46,693 nucleotides of DNA from Oscillatoriales cyanobacterium (GCA_011390955.1 JAABRM010000001.1:1-46693), one strand, 5' to 3'; numbered from the stretch's first letter, positions 5,496 through 13,686 are shown. Made by a program: numbers and translations. Notes: generated by a model not told the origin, from the sequence alone.

Positions 5496-7259
5496 TTAAC
5501 TGCTAAAATCCGATAAAGCCACTCGAAAACCATAACTTGAGTCGCTACGATTCGGGCGCAAAAATCTCCGATTAGCCGCACGGCATTCTCTAGCCTTTGT
5601 GTTCCAGGCACCACCTCGTAAAACTCTTAAAATAGTATTGTCTGCTTCTTCTTCTAGATCCCACGGTCGGCCATCTAAAGGCGCATCTTGATAATTATCA
5701 TGTTTTGAATCAGCACACCATTCCCATACATTACCATGCATATCACATAGTCCAAAACCGTTGGATATCCCAAAACTACCTACGGGCTTAGTTCTTTTAT
5801 AATAATCACCAATGGGCTCATAATTGTAAGAGTCAGTACCGTCATAATTAGAAACTGCTGTTGTAATGGTATCTCCAAAATGAAATGGTTTGTTATCAAT
5901 ACCTGCCCGACAAGCGTATTCCCACTCAGCTTCACTGGGTAATCTATAATTCAAATTTGTTAATTGAGATAGTCTTGCACAAAACTCTATTGCTTGAAAC
6001 CAGGAAACCTCTTCTACTGGATTATTTTCATTATCATTAAAATTAGAACAGTTAGAATTTAAGTATATTTTAACTTGAGGTAATTCTGCAACAAATTTCC
6101 ATATAGCTTGGGTCACGGCAAATCTACTCATAAAAAAAACATCAATATTAACTAGGTGTTGTGGGCGCTCGTTTAACTTACTTTCTTGCAATTTACCTTT
6201 TATTATCTCAACATCAGGAGAGCCCATTAAAAACCTGCCAGCAGGAATTTTAATCATATCTAATTTTAAAAACGGATTTTGGCTTAAAACTTGTTCAAAT
6301 AATTCTGCCTGACATCTTTCTCTAACTTTCTCTTGGCCTCTTACATCAAGAAATACTACATCAAAACTAAAGTTTCTGAGATTCAGGTAACTTTCGCCTA
6401 TGCAATCACTCCCAGAATTACCATGTTCTAACGGAGAGGCATCATCTAACATTTCCAACCAATCTTGAATAGAGCTAGGACGCTTTGTTGCATCTATTTC
6501 CATTCCCTTAATAATCGCCTGATTTACTCTGTCAGTAACTTGTGAATTACGCTGATTAGCAGGCTTTAAAGTGTCTGATTGTAATCTTGCCCATGCCAAT
6601 AATGGACGTTCTCCAACCAATAAATAGTATAGTGTTGCCGCCAAAGCATAAACGTCAGTATAAGGTCCTTGATCTTGGTTTTCATAATATTGCTCAATTG
6701 GTGAAAAACCATCCGTATTCATTGAGGTAAAAGTTCTACTAGAAAGATATTGTCTAGCAATTCCAAAATCAATTAAAACCGCGTCATTTGAATTGGCTCT
6801 AATTAAAATATTTTGAGGCTTCACATCTCTATGCAATAAACCTATTTCGTGAACAACTTTTAACGCACTACCTATTTGTTTTATGTATGTAAGCGCTTCG
6901 GTTTCCGTTAAAACACCTCTATTTTTTACTCTATCCCATAAAGTTTCACCTTGTATGTATTCCATAACAATACAAGGAATAGAATTTTCATAAAATACTG
7001 TTTCAATTTCAACAATGTTTGGATGTCTACACAAAGCAAGTCGGAGAGCCTCATCATTGAAGCCATCCTTATATTTTTGCTTTTCGGAATCACTACTATC
7101 AGAGCTTGTTATGATTTCATCTTTTAGTGTTTTTATAACTACATTTTTTTGAGAATTTTTGTTAAAAGCAAGGTAAGTCATACCAAATCCGCCCTGCCTT
7201 AACTCCTGTTTAATTAAATATTTTCCTTTTTGTAAAGTCTGCCCTGGCTGCCAATTCAT
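5496..7259 (-). CDS. Ser/Thr protein kinase fused to an FGE-like sensor domain
   Basis: Residues 14-270 are a Hanks-type kinase with intact motifs: Gly loop RQGGFGMTY (21-29), VVIKTL (Lys43), HRDVKPQN (143-150) and IDFGIAR (163-169). Residues about 335-587 are a formylglycine-generating-enzyme/C-type-lectin-like domain (IPAGRFLMGSPDVE, YRLPSEAEWEYACRAG, MHGNVWEWCAD, RVLRGGAWN, SSYGFRVAL). The two cysteines that true FGE uses near RGGS are absent, so I read it as a binding or scaffold domain rather than an enzyme. No membrane segment is seen. AGAGG precedes the ATG. It is the last gene of a cluster with a pseudokinase, an ATP-grasp enzyme and a SIR2 protein. Confidence 0.9.
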   Translation of the reverse strand: MNWQPGQTLQKGKYLIKQELRQGGFGMTYLAFNKNSQKNVVIKTLKDEIITSSDSSDSEKQKYKDGFNDEALRLALCRHPNIVEIETVFYENSIPCIVMEYIQGETLWDRVKNRGVLTETEALTYIKQIGSALKVVHEIGLLHRDVKPQNILIRANSNDAVLIDFGIARQYLSSRTFTSMNTDGFSPIEQYYENQDQGPYTDVYALAATLYYLLVGERPLLAWARLQSDTLKPANQRNSQVTDRVNQAIIKGMEIDATKRPSSIQDWLEMLDDASPLEHGNSGSDCIGESYLNLRNFSFDVVFLDVRGQEKVRERCQAELFEQVLSQNPFLKLDMIKIPAGRFLMGSPDVEIIKGKLQESKLNERPQHLVNIDVFFMSRFAVTQAIWKFVAELPQVKIYLNSNCSNFNDNENNPVEEVSWFQAIEFCARLSQLTNLNYRLPSEAEWEYACRAGIDNKPFHFGDTITTAVSNYDGTDSYNYEPIGDYYKRTKPVGSFGISNGFGLCDMHGNVWEWCADSKHDNYQDAPLDGRPWDLEEEADNTILRVLRGGAWNTKARECRAANRRFLRPNRSDSSYGFRVALSDFSS

Positions 7260-7338
7260 AATTACCTCTTTTTTATCATATAAATTATCTCGATAGATGA
7301 TTAAACATCAAAATATTTTTAGATTAGCAAAGAATAAT

Positions 7339-8385
7339 TTAGTCTGTTATAGAATTGTTTTTTTCCACAGGATTGAGAATCTCTGGTTTATTAAACTGAA
7401 TACTACTAACCGTAATATAAATGCCTATAATTCCCACTATTATACCCACAACTGTAATAATAGGATTTAATTTTTCAATTAAAGTTATTAATATATGTAT
7501 TTGTAATCTGATTTGACAACCGTATATATATCTTTTGTATCCTAATAAATGCAGCCATTCTTGGATTGATTTTGGTCGATTTTCAGGTTCTATTTCCAAA
7601 CCTTTTATGATAGCATAATTAACTTTATCACTAATTTTAACAATTTTTTGTGGTTCTTCAAACAAAGTTGTGATTTTATCGCCATACTGAGACAAAATGC
7701 GATTTACTACGCTAATAGGATATTTTTTAGTTAATAAAAAGTAAAAAGTAGCTGATAAAGAATATACATCCGTAAAAAATCCCTTTGTATATTCTTTTAC
7801 AAATAGTTCTTTTGCTGTAAAACCATCCGCATCGCTGCTGTTAAGTTGTGTTAAAGGATGATCGAATGATTGAGTTAAACTAAAACCAATTAAAACAGCT
7901 TTTTTGCTCAAAAAACTGTTGACAATTATAATATTAGATGGTTTCACATTGCAGTGAATTTTTCCGTTACTATGAAGATAAATTAGAGCATCGCCAATTT
8001 GATAAATATACTTTATAGCGTTTTTTGGTGACAACATTTCAGGGTAATTTGCTAATGATATACCTTCAATATATTCCATTATAATATAAACTAAGTTAGT
8101 CTTTTTATCATTAATAGCATCGACAAAACTCACAATATGATTGTGTTTTAATCTAGATAGAGTAACAGCTTCTCTCCAAAATTTATCTTTAAAATCTGTA
8201 ATTTCCTCTTCAGTTAAAGAATTTAGTATATCCGGCTTAATAGTTTTGATCGCGACCTGTTTTTTACGATTTTCATCAAAGGCAAGATAAGTAATTGCAA
8301 CTCTACCACAACCGAGAGTTTCAACAATATGATATCTATCAGCTATCAATGTTCCCTTACTCCATTCTTGCCATCTTTGGATCAT
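7339..8385 (-). CDS. Ser/Thr pseudokinase with C-terminal membrane segment
   Basis: The 348-residue product has a kinase fold (residues 16-280) with the VAIK lysine (Lys47) and the F-helix region FFTDVYSLSATFYFLL. The key motifs are lost: the Gly loop is LGCGRVA, HRD is HCN (144-146) and DFG is GFS (167-169). The catalytic and metal-binding aspartates are therefore both missing. Residues about 305-330 (NPIITVVGIIVGIIGIYITV) form a membrane helix. The ORF is otherwise intact, suggesting selection for a regulatory or scaffold role, perhaps with the active kinase encoded 79 bp downstream. Confidence 0.85.
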   Translation of the reverse strand: MIQRWQEWSKGTLIADRYHIVETLGCGRVAITYLAFDENRKKQVAIKTIKPDILNSLTEEEITDFKDKFWREAVTLSRLKHNHIVSFVDAINDKKTNLVYIIMEYIEGISLANYPEMLSPKNAIKYIYQIGDALIYLHSNGKIHCNVKPSNIIIVNSFLSKKAVLIGFSLTQSFDHPLTQLNSSDADGFTAKELFVKEYTKGFFTDVYSLSATFYFLLTKKYPISVVNRILSQYGDKITTLFEEPQKIVKISDKVNYAIIKGLEIEPENRPKSIQEWLHLLGYKRYIYGCQIRLQIHILITLIEKLNPIITVVGIIVGIIGIYITVSSIQFNKPEILNPVEKNNSITD

Positions 8386-8451
8386 AGACTCTTTACCTAT
8401 TTTGTATAAAAATTGACTTTTTTAGTTCTATTACTATATTAATCACAGACA

Positions 8452-8484
8452 TTTTATTGAGTAAATATTATTTACTCAATAAAA
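8452..8484. terminator. Perfect 15-bp inverted repeat between ATP-grasp and pseudokinase genes
   Basis: TTTTATTGAGTAAAT and its exact reverse complement are separated by 3 bases. It lies 20 bp after the ATP-grasp stop and 67 bp before the pseudokinase start. It could be a transcription terminator or attenuator, though no uninterrupted U tract follows, or an operator. Its position suggests the cluster is split into two regulated halves. Confidence 0.5.
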
Positions 8485-8503
8485 CCTGGTTATTTTCTAT
8501 TAT

Positions 8504-9517
8504 CTAGATAATTTTATCGCATATATACGCCCAGATTAAATTTGCAGAATCTTGAATTACAGGCTTATTAGAATGAATTTCTGCTTCAAGCAAACCCCCT
8601 ACATTTAAAGTATTAATTTCGGATAAAACTCGATTTTCAGTATCATCTACTAATGTGTCAAAACCAAAAATAACAACACCTTGATTAACAATACTCGGAC
8701 TGATTGATTGAGCAATTAGGATTTCATTTTCGTCTGGTTCTGCAAAACCTGAAGATCCACCCGCTGAAAGATTACAAATCCAAGATCCTTGTTTAGGAAT
8801 TCTCAGAGTAGTACCCATAATTTTGCCATTAACAACAATAACTCTCTTATCGCCTTGATAGACATTTTTTAAATACTTCATAGCCAAGTATTCACCTTGA
8901 TTGCTTAATTTTTGTTCTAGAATTGGCTGATATTCATTTAAAGAATACTCACTATCATTTTCCCAAACTGTATCTTCCATCAATCTAATAATTCCCTTAC
9001 CCCCGTAACTTCTAAGAGGTTTTAATACAATAGGAAACTGTTCGTAAAACTTCAAAATATCACTTAGGCTACTACAAAGTTTTATTGGAGGGCAAAGTTC
9101 AGGAAAATTTAGGAGAAATTCTTTTGATCCTGTAGCTTTTATTCCAGCAGGACTATTAATAATTCTATACTCTGGTATATGGGACGTTAAAAAATTCAAA
9201 AATTCATCACTAACAGGTCTATCAAGTCTTAAAAACAAAACATCATAGTCCTCAAGTTTTCCTTTGTTGTTAGCATTCAAGAATTGCTCTTCGTTTTCTT
9301 GGTAATTAAAATGTTCATCTACTATTAAACTTGTTACATTTGTAGATGTATAGTCATAAAAAAAACTTTTATTTGCAGTAATTCCTCGACTAGCAACCTC
9401 AATAGAAAAACAAGCTGCATTATTTGTCATGGCTTTTAGTAAAGGATAAATTGACTCTCCTTTTCCATGAGTTTTATGATCGGTTAAAACCAACATACGG
9501 TACTGTTTTGATTTCAT
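8504..9517 (-). CDS. GshB-like ATP-grasp ligase
   Basis: The 337-residue product follows prokaryotic glutathione synthetase throughout: N-terminal domain with FLRLDRPVSDEF (95-106) and INSPAGI...FPELCPP (120-144), then the ATP-grasp domain with VLKPLRSYGGKGI (164-176), EQKL, QGDKRVIVVNGK (221-232), a Gly-rich loop NLSAGGSSG (249-257) and the metal-binding EIN (300-302). In GshB the last segment usually reads EINVTSPT; here it is EINTLNVGG, in the region near the active-site end, so the substrate may not be gamma-Glu-Cys plus Gly. Context with SIR2 and kinase genes argues for a specialised paralog. ATP-grasp fold is firm; substrate is unknown. Confidence 0.85.
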   Translation of the reverse strand: MKSKQYRMLVLTDHKTHGKGESIYPLLKAMTNNAACFSIEVASRGITANKSFFYDYTSTNVTSLIVDEHFNYQENEEQFLNANNKGKLEDYDVLFLRLDRPVSDEFLNFLTSHIPEYRIINSPAGIKATGSKEFLLNFPELCPPIKLCSSLSDILKFYEQFPIVLKPLRSYGGKGIIRLMEDTVWENDSEYSLNEYQPILEQKLSNQGEYLAMKYLKNVYQGDKRVIVVNGKIMGTTLRIPKQGSWICNLSAGGSSGFAEPDENEILIAQSISPSIVNQGVVIFGFDTLVDDTENRVLSEINTLNVGGLLEAEIHSNKPVIQDSANLIWAYICDKII

Positions 9518-9567
9518 GGTTTTTGATGGTTTTGACTAAATTAAACGTAAACTTTTCTGGTTAATTA

Positions 9568-11262
9568 TCAAATACTAATTTCATCTCTTACTATTGGAGA
9601 ATTTTCATATAAATAATGAAAATCTGCATCTTTAACGAGTTTCGCTATATGTTCTCCTTCTGGATCTAAACTTTTAATATGGCGAATATAAGGAATGACT
9701 TTTTGCGCTATTTCTTCCAGTATATTGGCTTGATTGTAGCTACTATCCTTACTTTCCCATTCTCCTTTTAATGAGTAAGCACAACAACCGTTAAAAGAAA
9801 ATGTTCTTTTAAAAGGCGATGGTATTTGTTCCGCTCCTGACTGTTGACAAATATCAAATCCTTCATCAATAACTTTAAAAGCTTCATCTAAAGCTTCCTG
9901 CCACTCAAAAAATGGAAGACTAACACCATTAGTAGAACTGGGGACTTCAAATCCTTTTTCACTTAATTTAGCTATACCTATGCAAAGACCCGATTTTCTT
10001 CTTAAAGCTTTTACTTTTAACTCTAGAGGTAAGTTGTGCTTCATTGCTTCTTCCAGCAGTACATAGCCATCTACGAAAAACTGCAAAGCTGCTTCTTCAT
10101 CTCCTTGCGATCTTTTGCTTGCCCCAATCTCCCAATTTAACTCTGCTTTAATAATCGAATACTCATTTGTATTAATTTTTTCAAGTGATTCGACAAATGT
10201 GTAAAGATACTGCCTCATTTGATCGCTTAAAATTTCACTGCTACCGCCTCTTACTGACTCATAAAATTCTACCACTAGATTATTGGGATGAGGATGTAAC
10301 AAAACTTTAGGAATTTCACTTCTACATTCTAAATGTATTTCTTCCATTAGTTTGTCAAAACTCTCAATCTCATACAAGTGAACTTGATTAGGATAAGTTT
10401 GCTGTAACTCAAGCAGTCTATTAGAAATTTCTTGTGGTTTACCCAATTGTCTTGGTTTATGTAAACACCAATGTAAGCCATAATTTAAATATTCTTTATT
10501 TTTTAGCAAGTCGCTAAAAGCACTCATTATAGATTTGTCATTACCAGAATAACCGACTACTATTAAGCCGTAGCCCTTCGTCATTTCTTTGATCTTATTT
10601 TCAATATTTTCTTGAAGGCTTTGTTGATAAAAAAGATTCATTCTAACGCTGTTCATCATATCATCAAAGCGTCTGATATCGTCATAAAGAAAATCTCCAT
10701 GCAACTTGATTATTTTAGGTTTTTGCTTTGATAAATCTATTTCTGAAATAGTCGCATCATAAGCGCAATTTATTGGTTTAATGTCATAAAATTTGATCAG
10801 AGAATCAGCAATTAAGTGGTCAAAATTTAGGGTCAAAATACGATTAAATCGTTTACTGTGTATTAAACTTGCTAAATACACATATCCAAAAGCAGGTTTT
10901 TTATCTTCTATCAGCTTTTCAATATAATTTTTACGCTCTAATGTTTGCTGATAACGGTATGTAAACAATAAAGAATAATCACTTTGGCTATAATCTTTTT
11001 CTTTTTGCGAACGCCAAATAGAATATTCGTTAACTAACCAGTTTTCAAAATTTTCTTCTGCAACGTATTTGATTCTTTTTATTGATTTATATAAAGATTT
11101 CTGCCATTCTTTAACCATTCCACTAGCTGATGGAATACCTGAAGAAACTGAAGCACCGGCTCCCAAGAACAGAGTATAAGGACAATCGCCGATTGGTGGA
11201 GTTGCAATTAATTGCGCTAAATCAAATTCATTTTTTAATCCCTGCAACTTTGAAATGTTCAT
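9568..11262 (-). CDS. SIR2-domain protein, predicted NAD+-consuming effector
   Basis: Residues 25-270 are a SIR2-like Rossmann domain with all key motifs: FLGAGASVSSGIPS (32-45), LTLNFDHL (143-150), the catalytic His in KLHGD (188) and VVGYSGND (235-242). Residues about 300-564 are helical, possibly TPR-like (ALQFFVDGYVLLEEAM), and may sense a trigger. SIR2 domains of this prokaryotic type act as NADases in several anti-phage systems (for example Thoeris and DSR). No membrane segment is seen. AGGAGAGGA precedes the ATG, and this is the first gene of the minus-strand cluster. A separate defensive role is inference. Confidence 0.85.
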   Translation of the reverse strand: MNISKLQGLKNEFDLAQLIATPPIGDCPYTLFLGAGASVSSGIPSASGMVKEWQKSLYKSIKRIKYVAEENFENWLVNEYSIWRSQKEKDYSQSDYSLLFTYRYQQTLERKNYIEKLIEDKKPAFGYVYLASLIHSKRFNRILTLNFDHLIADSLIKFYDIKPINCAYDATISEIDLSKQKPKIIKLHGDFLYDDIRRFDDMMNSVRMNLFYQQSLQENIENKIKEMTKGYGLIVVGYSGNDKSIMSAFSDLLKNKEYLNYGLHWCLHKPRQLGKPQEISNRLLELQQTYPNQVHLYEIESFDKLMEEIHLECRSEIPKVLLHPHPNNLVVEFYESVRGGSSEILSDQMRQYLYTFVESLEKINTNEYSIIKAELNWEIGASKRSQGDEEAALQFFVDGYVLLEEAMKHNLPLELKVKALRRKSGLCIGIAKLSEKGFEVPSSTNGVSLPFFEWQEALDEAFKVIDEGFDICQQSGAEQIPSPFKRTFSFNGCCAYSLKGEWESKDSSYNQANILEEIAQKVIPYIRHIKSLDPEGEHIAKLVKDADFHYLYENSPIVRDEISI

Positions 11263-11586
11263 AAAATAAATCCTCTCCTATTGAATCAAGATATTTATTA
11301 ATTGAATTAGTAATCCAACAAGCAGAATCAAAAAAAAATCGACGATGATTCTTTTTAATTTTGTAGTTTTACTGTATTGAGAAACTATCTTTTTCTATCA
11401 AATTAAAGCAAAACGCTTGGTATTCGTCAACCCCATAAAAGTGGTATTTAGGGGGGTAGTTCTAAGGGGTTTAAAAGTCAAAAAGGGGGAAAATGTGGGA
11501 TTTTGTGGCAAAAAGGGGGAAAATGTGGGATAATGGGGGGTTAAAGTACACAAAACTATACAAAACTACAACCAAACTTAGCAGCT
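11263..11586. promoter_or_regulatory. Divergent intergenic region with G-rich 30-bp direct repeat
   Basis: This 324-bp region must hold the promoters of the SIR2 cluster (minus) and the STAND gene (plus). At 11479-11538 a 30-bp unit is repeated in tandem; the shared part is CAAAAAGGGGGAAAATGTGG at 11479 and again at 11509. Further G runs lie at about 11450 and 11535. Short CAAAACTA repeats (ACACAAAACTATACAAAACT) precede the STAND start. I read these as likely regulator sites, not a gene. Confidence 0.5.
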
Positions 11587-12943
11587 ATGGAAATTCAAGA
11601 AGCCTTGCAGTGGACCGATAATCTGATTTTTGCCAGCACTGGGAAGCATCTGGACTCCCTGCAACGCGCTATTTTGGAGGGTGTATGGAACGGTAAAGAA
11701 TATCAGGATATCTCTGAGGAGTACCACTGTAGCAAGGATCATGTGAGAAAGTCAGCATCGGATTTATGGAAACTCCTGTCGGATATGTTGGGAGAAGATG
11801 TTAAGAAAAAGAATGTGCGATCGCTCATCGAAAATGAAATATTTTCTTATCATAATGATGGGGTGCATATCGGCAATCAAATCAATTTTTGTAGCGACCT
11901 CTACAATCAATCAAAAAAAAAGATCGCCCGCCACCTTCACCCCCCGCAACAAACCAGAACCTCGCCACGACCTCAGCCAAGCACCGGAATACAACCGCCT
12001 CCACAACCGCACCGAACAACTGGCTACCCTCAAACAATGGATACTCGAAGAAAATAGCCGCATCATCACCCTAACCGGACTATCGGGAATTGGGAAAACC
12101 GCCCTCGCGAGACAACTGGTAGAACATGTCGAAGACAAGTTCGATCGCATCCTGTGGCGCAGTCATCGCAAATTGCCCAACCTCAACGCCCTGCAAAGCC
12201 ACATCATCGAATTTCTTGCCCCACCTCAACCCAGCCAAAACCCATCAATCGTCAACTATTTAAACTCCCGGAATTCTCTTTTAGACCATCTGAGAAACCA
12301 CCGCTGCTTAATCATTCTCGACGACTTTCAAGAAACCTTAACTCCTGGGGAATTAGTCGGCAATTATCGCCCAGAATATCAAAATTATGGTCAACTGATT
12401 AATGAAATTGGCCAACACACTCATCACAGTTGTCTGCTGCTGCTTACCTGGGAACATCCCCTAGAAATCGCTACCTTAGAAACCGAAAATTTTTATTGTA
12501 AAACCCTACCCGTTCTCGGCTTAGGTAAACTAGCCACCGAAATTCTCAGCGCCAGAAAACTCAAAGACCAGAAAAAATGGTCAGAACTAATCGAAATTTA
12601 TAGCGCCAACCCTTTATGGCTGAATATCATCGCCTCTACTATCCTGGATTTATTTAACGGTAGCGTCCAAGAATATCTCTCCTATCCCACCCTATATTTA
12701 GGAGACTTAGAACCCATCCTTAAACAACATTATCAACGCCTTTGTGAATCTGAGAAAATCTTGCTTCAGTGGTTAGCCACCCAAGACCAACCTGTCAAAA
12801 TCAGCCAGAAACCACCCCTTTTATCAGATGCCGATTTCTTAAAGGCGATTCAATCTTTAAAGAGACGAAGTTTGGTAGAAAAAACCTCTGGTTTTACTCT
12901 ACAACCGGCGATTAAACAATATGTGAAAAATTTAATTTCCTAG
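11587..12943 (+). pseudogene. HTH (VMAP-type) plus NB-ARC STAND NTPase, frame change at a run of nine A
   Basis: The first frame (11587-about 11920) gives an N-terminal helix-turn-helix domain (MEIQEALQWTDNLIFASTGK, then YQDISEEYHCSKDHVRK) as found at the start of cyanobacterial STAND proteins (the HTH of vWA-MoxR-associated proteins). The second frame carries the linker EPRHDLSQAPEYNRLHNRTE and an NB-ARC ATPase (P loop TGLSGIGKTALA, Walker B CLIILDDF) to 12943. The frames join at nine A in a row (11913-11921) and need one base fewer. It is either a frameshifted gene or one rescued by transcriptional slippage. The product ends just after the NB-ARC winged-helix region, with no WD40 or TPR sensor. 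Confidence 0.75.
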
Positions 12944-12948
12944 GCTAT

Positions 12949-13020
12949 GGTGCGTTACGGGGCGGATTTTTAGGCTAATTATTAGGTAATTAAATTAGCG
13001 CCGCCCCTAACACACCCTAC
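12949..13020. repeat. 72-bp palindromic element, copy a
   Basis: It begins GGTGCGTTACGGGGCGG and ends CCGCCCCTAACACACCCTAC, an imperfect terminal inverted repeat around an AT-rich centre (TAATTATTAGGTAATTAAATTA). It starts 6 bp after the STAND stop codon. Confidence 0.85.
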
Positions 13021-13059
13021 CCCTGTAGGGACACGGGCTCTGTCCGTGTCCCTACAGGG
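13021..13059. repeat. Long hairpin CCCTGTAGGGACACGG...
   Basis: A 16-bp perfect stem (CCCTGTAGGGACACGG and its complement) with a 7-nt loop, directly between a 72-bp palindromic element and a REPIN-like repeat. A variant lies at 14224-14260 in the same arrangement, so the three elements travel as a composite. It could also act as a transcription terminator. Confidence 0.7.
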
Positions 13060-13123
13060 AGAAACCGGGTTTCTTTCATAAATCTTGGCTAAAATGCAAA
13101 ATTGCCATAGAAACCCGGTTTCT
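13060..13123. repeat. REPIN-like repeat, copy 9
   Basis: Arms AGAAACCGGGTTTCT and AGAAACCCGGTTTCT around AAATCTTGGCTAAAATGCA, immediately 3' of the hairpin at 13021-13059. Confidence 0.85.
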
Positions 13124-13163
13124 TGTCCTGATTGTGGGCTAACCATCAGTTATGGGGTGTTAT

Positions 13164-13235
13164 GGTGCGTTACGGGGCGGATTTTTAGGTTAATTATTAG
13201 GTAATTAAATTATGGCCGCCCCTAACACACCCTAC
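13164..13235. repeat. 72-bp palindromic element, copy b
   Basis: Same ends as copy a, with small internal changes (AGGTTAATTA, AAATTATGGCC). With copy a, the hairpin, the REPIN and the MITE fragment it fills the 371-bp gene-free stretch 12944-13314. Confidence 0.85.
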
Positions 13236-13238
13236 CCC

Positions 13239-13314
13239 TTGGATTCCCGCCTTCGCGGGAATGACAGGTTTTCTTCTGATATGGTCTTTGGTGCATTTAT
13301 TTCTGCCCACCTAC
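13239..13314. repeat. Partial MITE-like element abutting a VapC stop codon
   Basis: It matches the right half of the 2691-2813 element (GGATTCCCGCCTTCGCGGGA through TATTTCTGCCCACCTAC). Its last base, 13314, is directly followed by the TTA (13315-13317) that is the stop codon of the minus-strand VapC gene. The left half is missing. Confidence 0.65.
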
Positions 13315-13686
13315 TTAAATGCTAAACTTAGCCTGTAATTGCCGATCCAAAGTTAACAATCGTAACCCATAAACCTTCGCAGTTGCTGCAATAATCGCAT
13401 CGGGCAACTTCACATTATGGTTGCGTCGAAAGGCGATCGCCTCTTGTTCAATTTTTTCATCTAATTTCAAGACTAATAAATTTGCCAACAAGTTTTGAAT
13501 CGTCTGCTCCTCTTGTGCCTCTAAGTTAGGATAACTGAGTAACTCCATTCGCGTAATTTGACTGATGGCACAGTTCTCAAATTCTAGCTGCTCGGTTGCC
13601 AGCAATGCGATCGCTGATGGATAGGCTTTGAGAATGCCGATCGCCACATTAGTATCTAATATTAATCTACAACAAATCAATCCCAC
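13315..13686 (-). CDS. VapC PIN-domain toxin
   Basis: The 123-residue product has the PIN pattern: LILDTNVAIGILKA with the first Asp, RMELLSYPN with the conserved Glu, KLPDAIIAATA with the third acidic residue, and LLTLDRQLQ at the end. It looks intact. The start overlaps the antitoxin end by 10 bp. The stop codon touches a MITE fragment, so the native downstream DNA has been replaced. Confidence 0.9.
   Translation of the reverse strand: MGLICCRLILDTNVAIGILKAYPSAIALLATEQLEFENCAISQITRMELLSYPNLEAQEEQTIQNLLANLLVLKLDEKIEQEAIAFRRNHNVKLPDAIIAATAKVYGLRLLTLDRQLQAKFSI

Noticed and set aside
5496-5650. Diversity-generating retroelement in this window
   Set aside because: No reverse transcriptase, Avd or template repeat was found here; only the target-like C-terminus is noted, as a hypothesis.
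11911-12150. Minus-strand frame opposite the NB-ARC P loop
   Set aside because: It is the shadow of the well-supported plus-strand NB-ARC coding region and shows no family resemblance.
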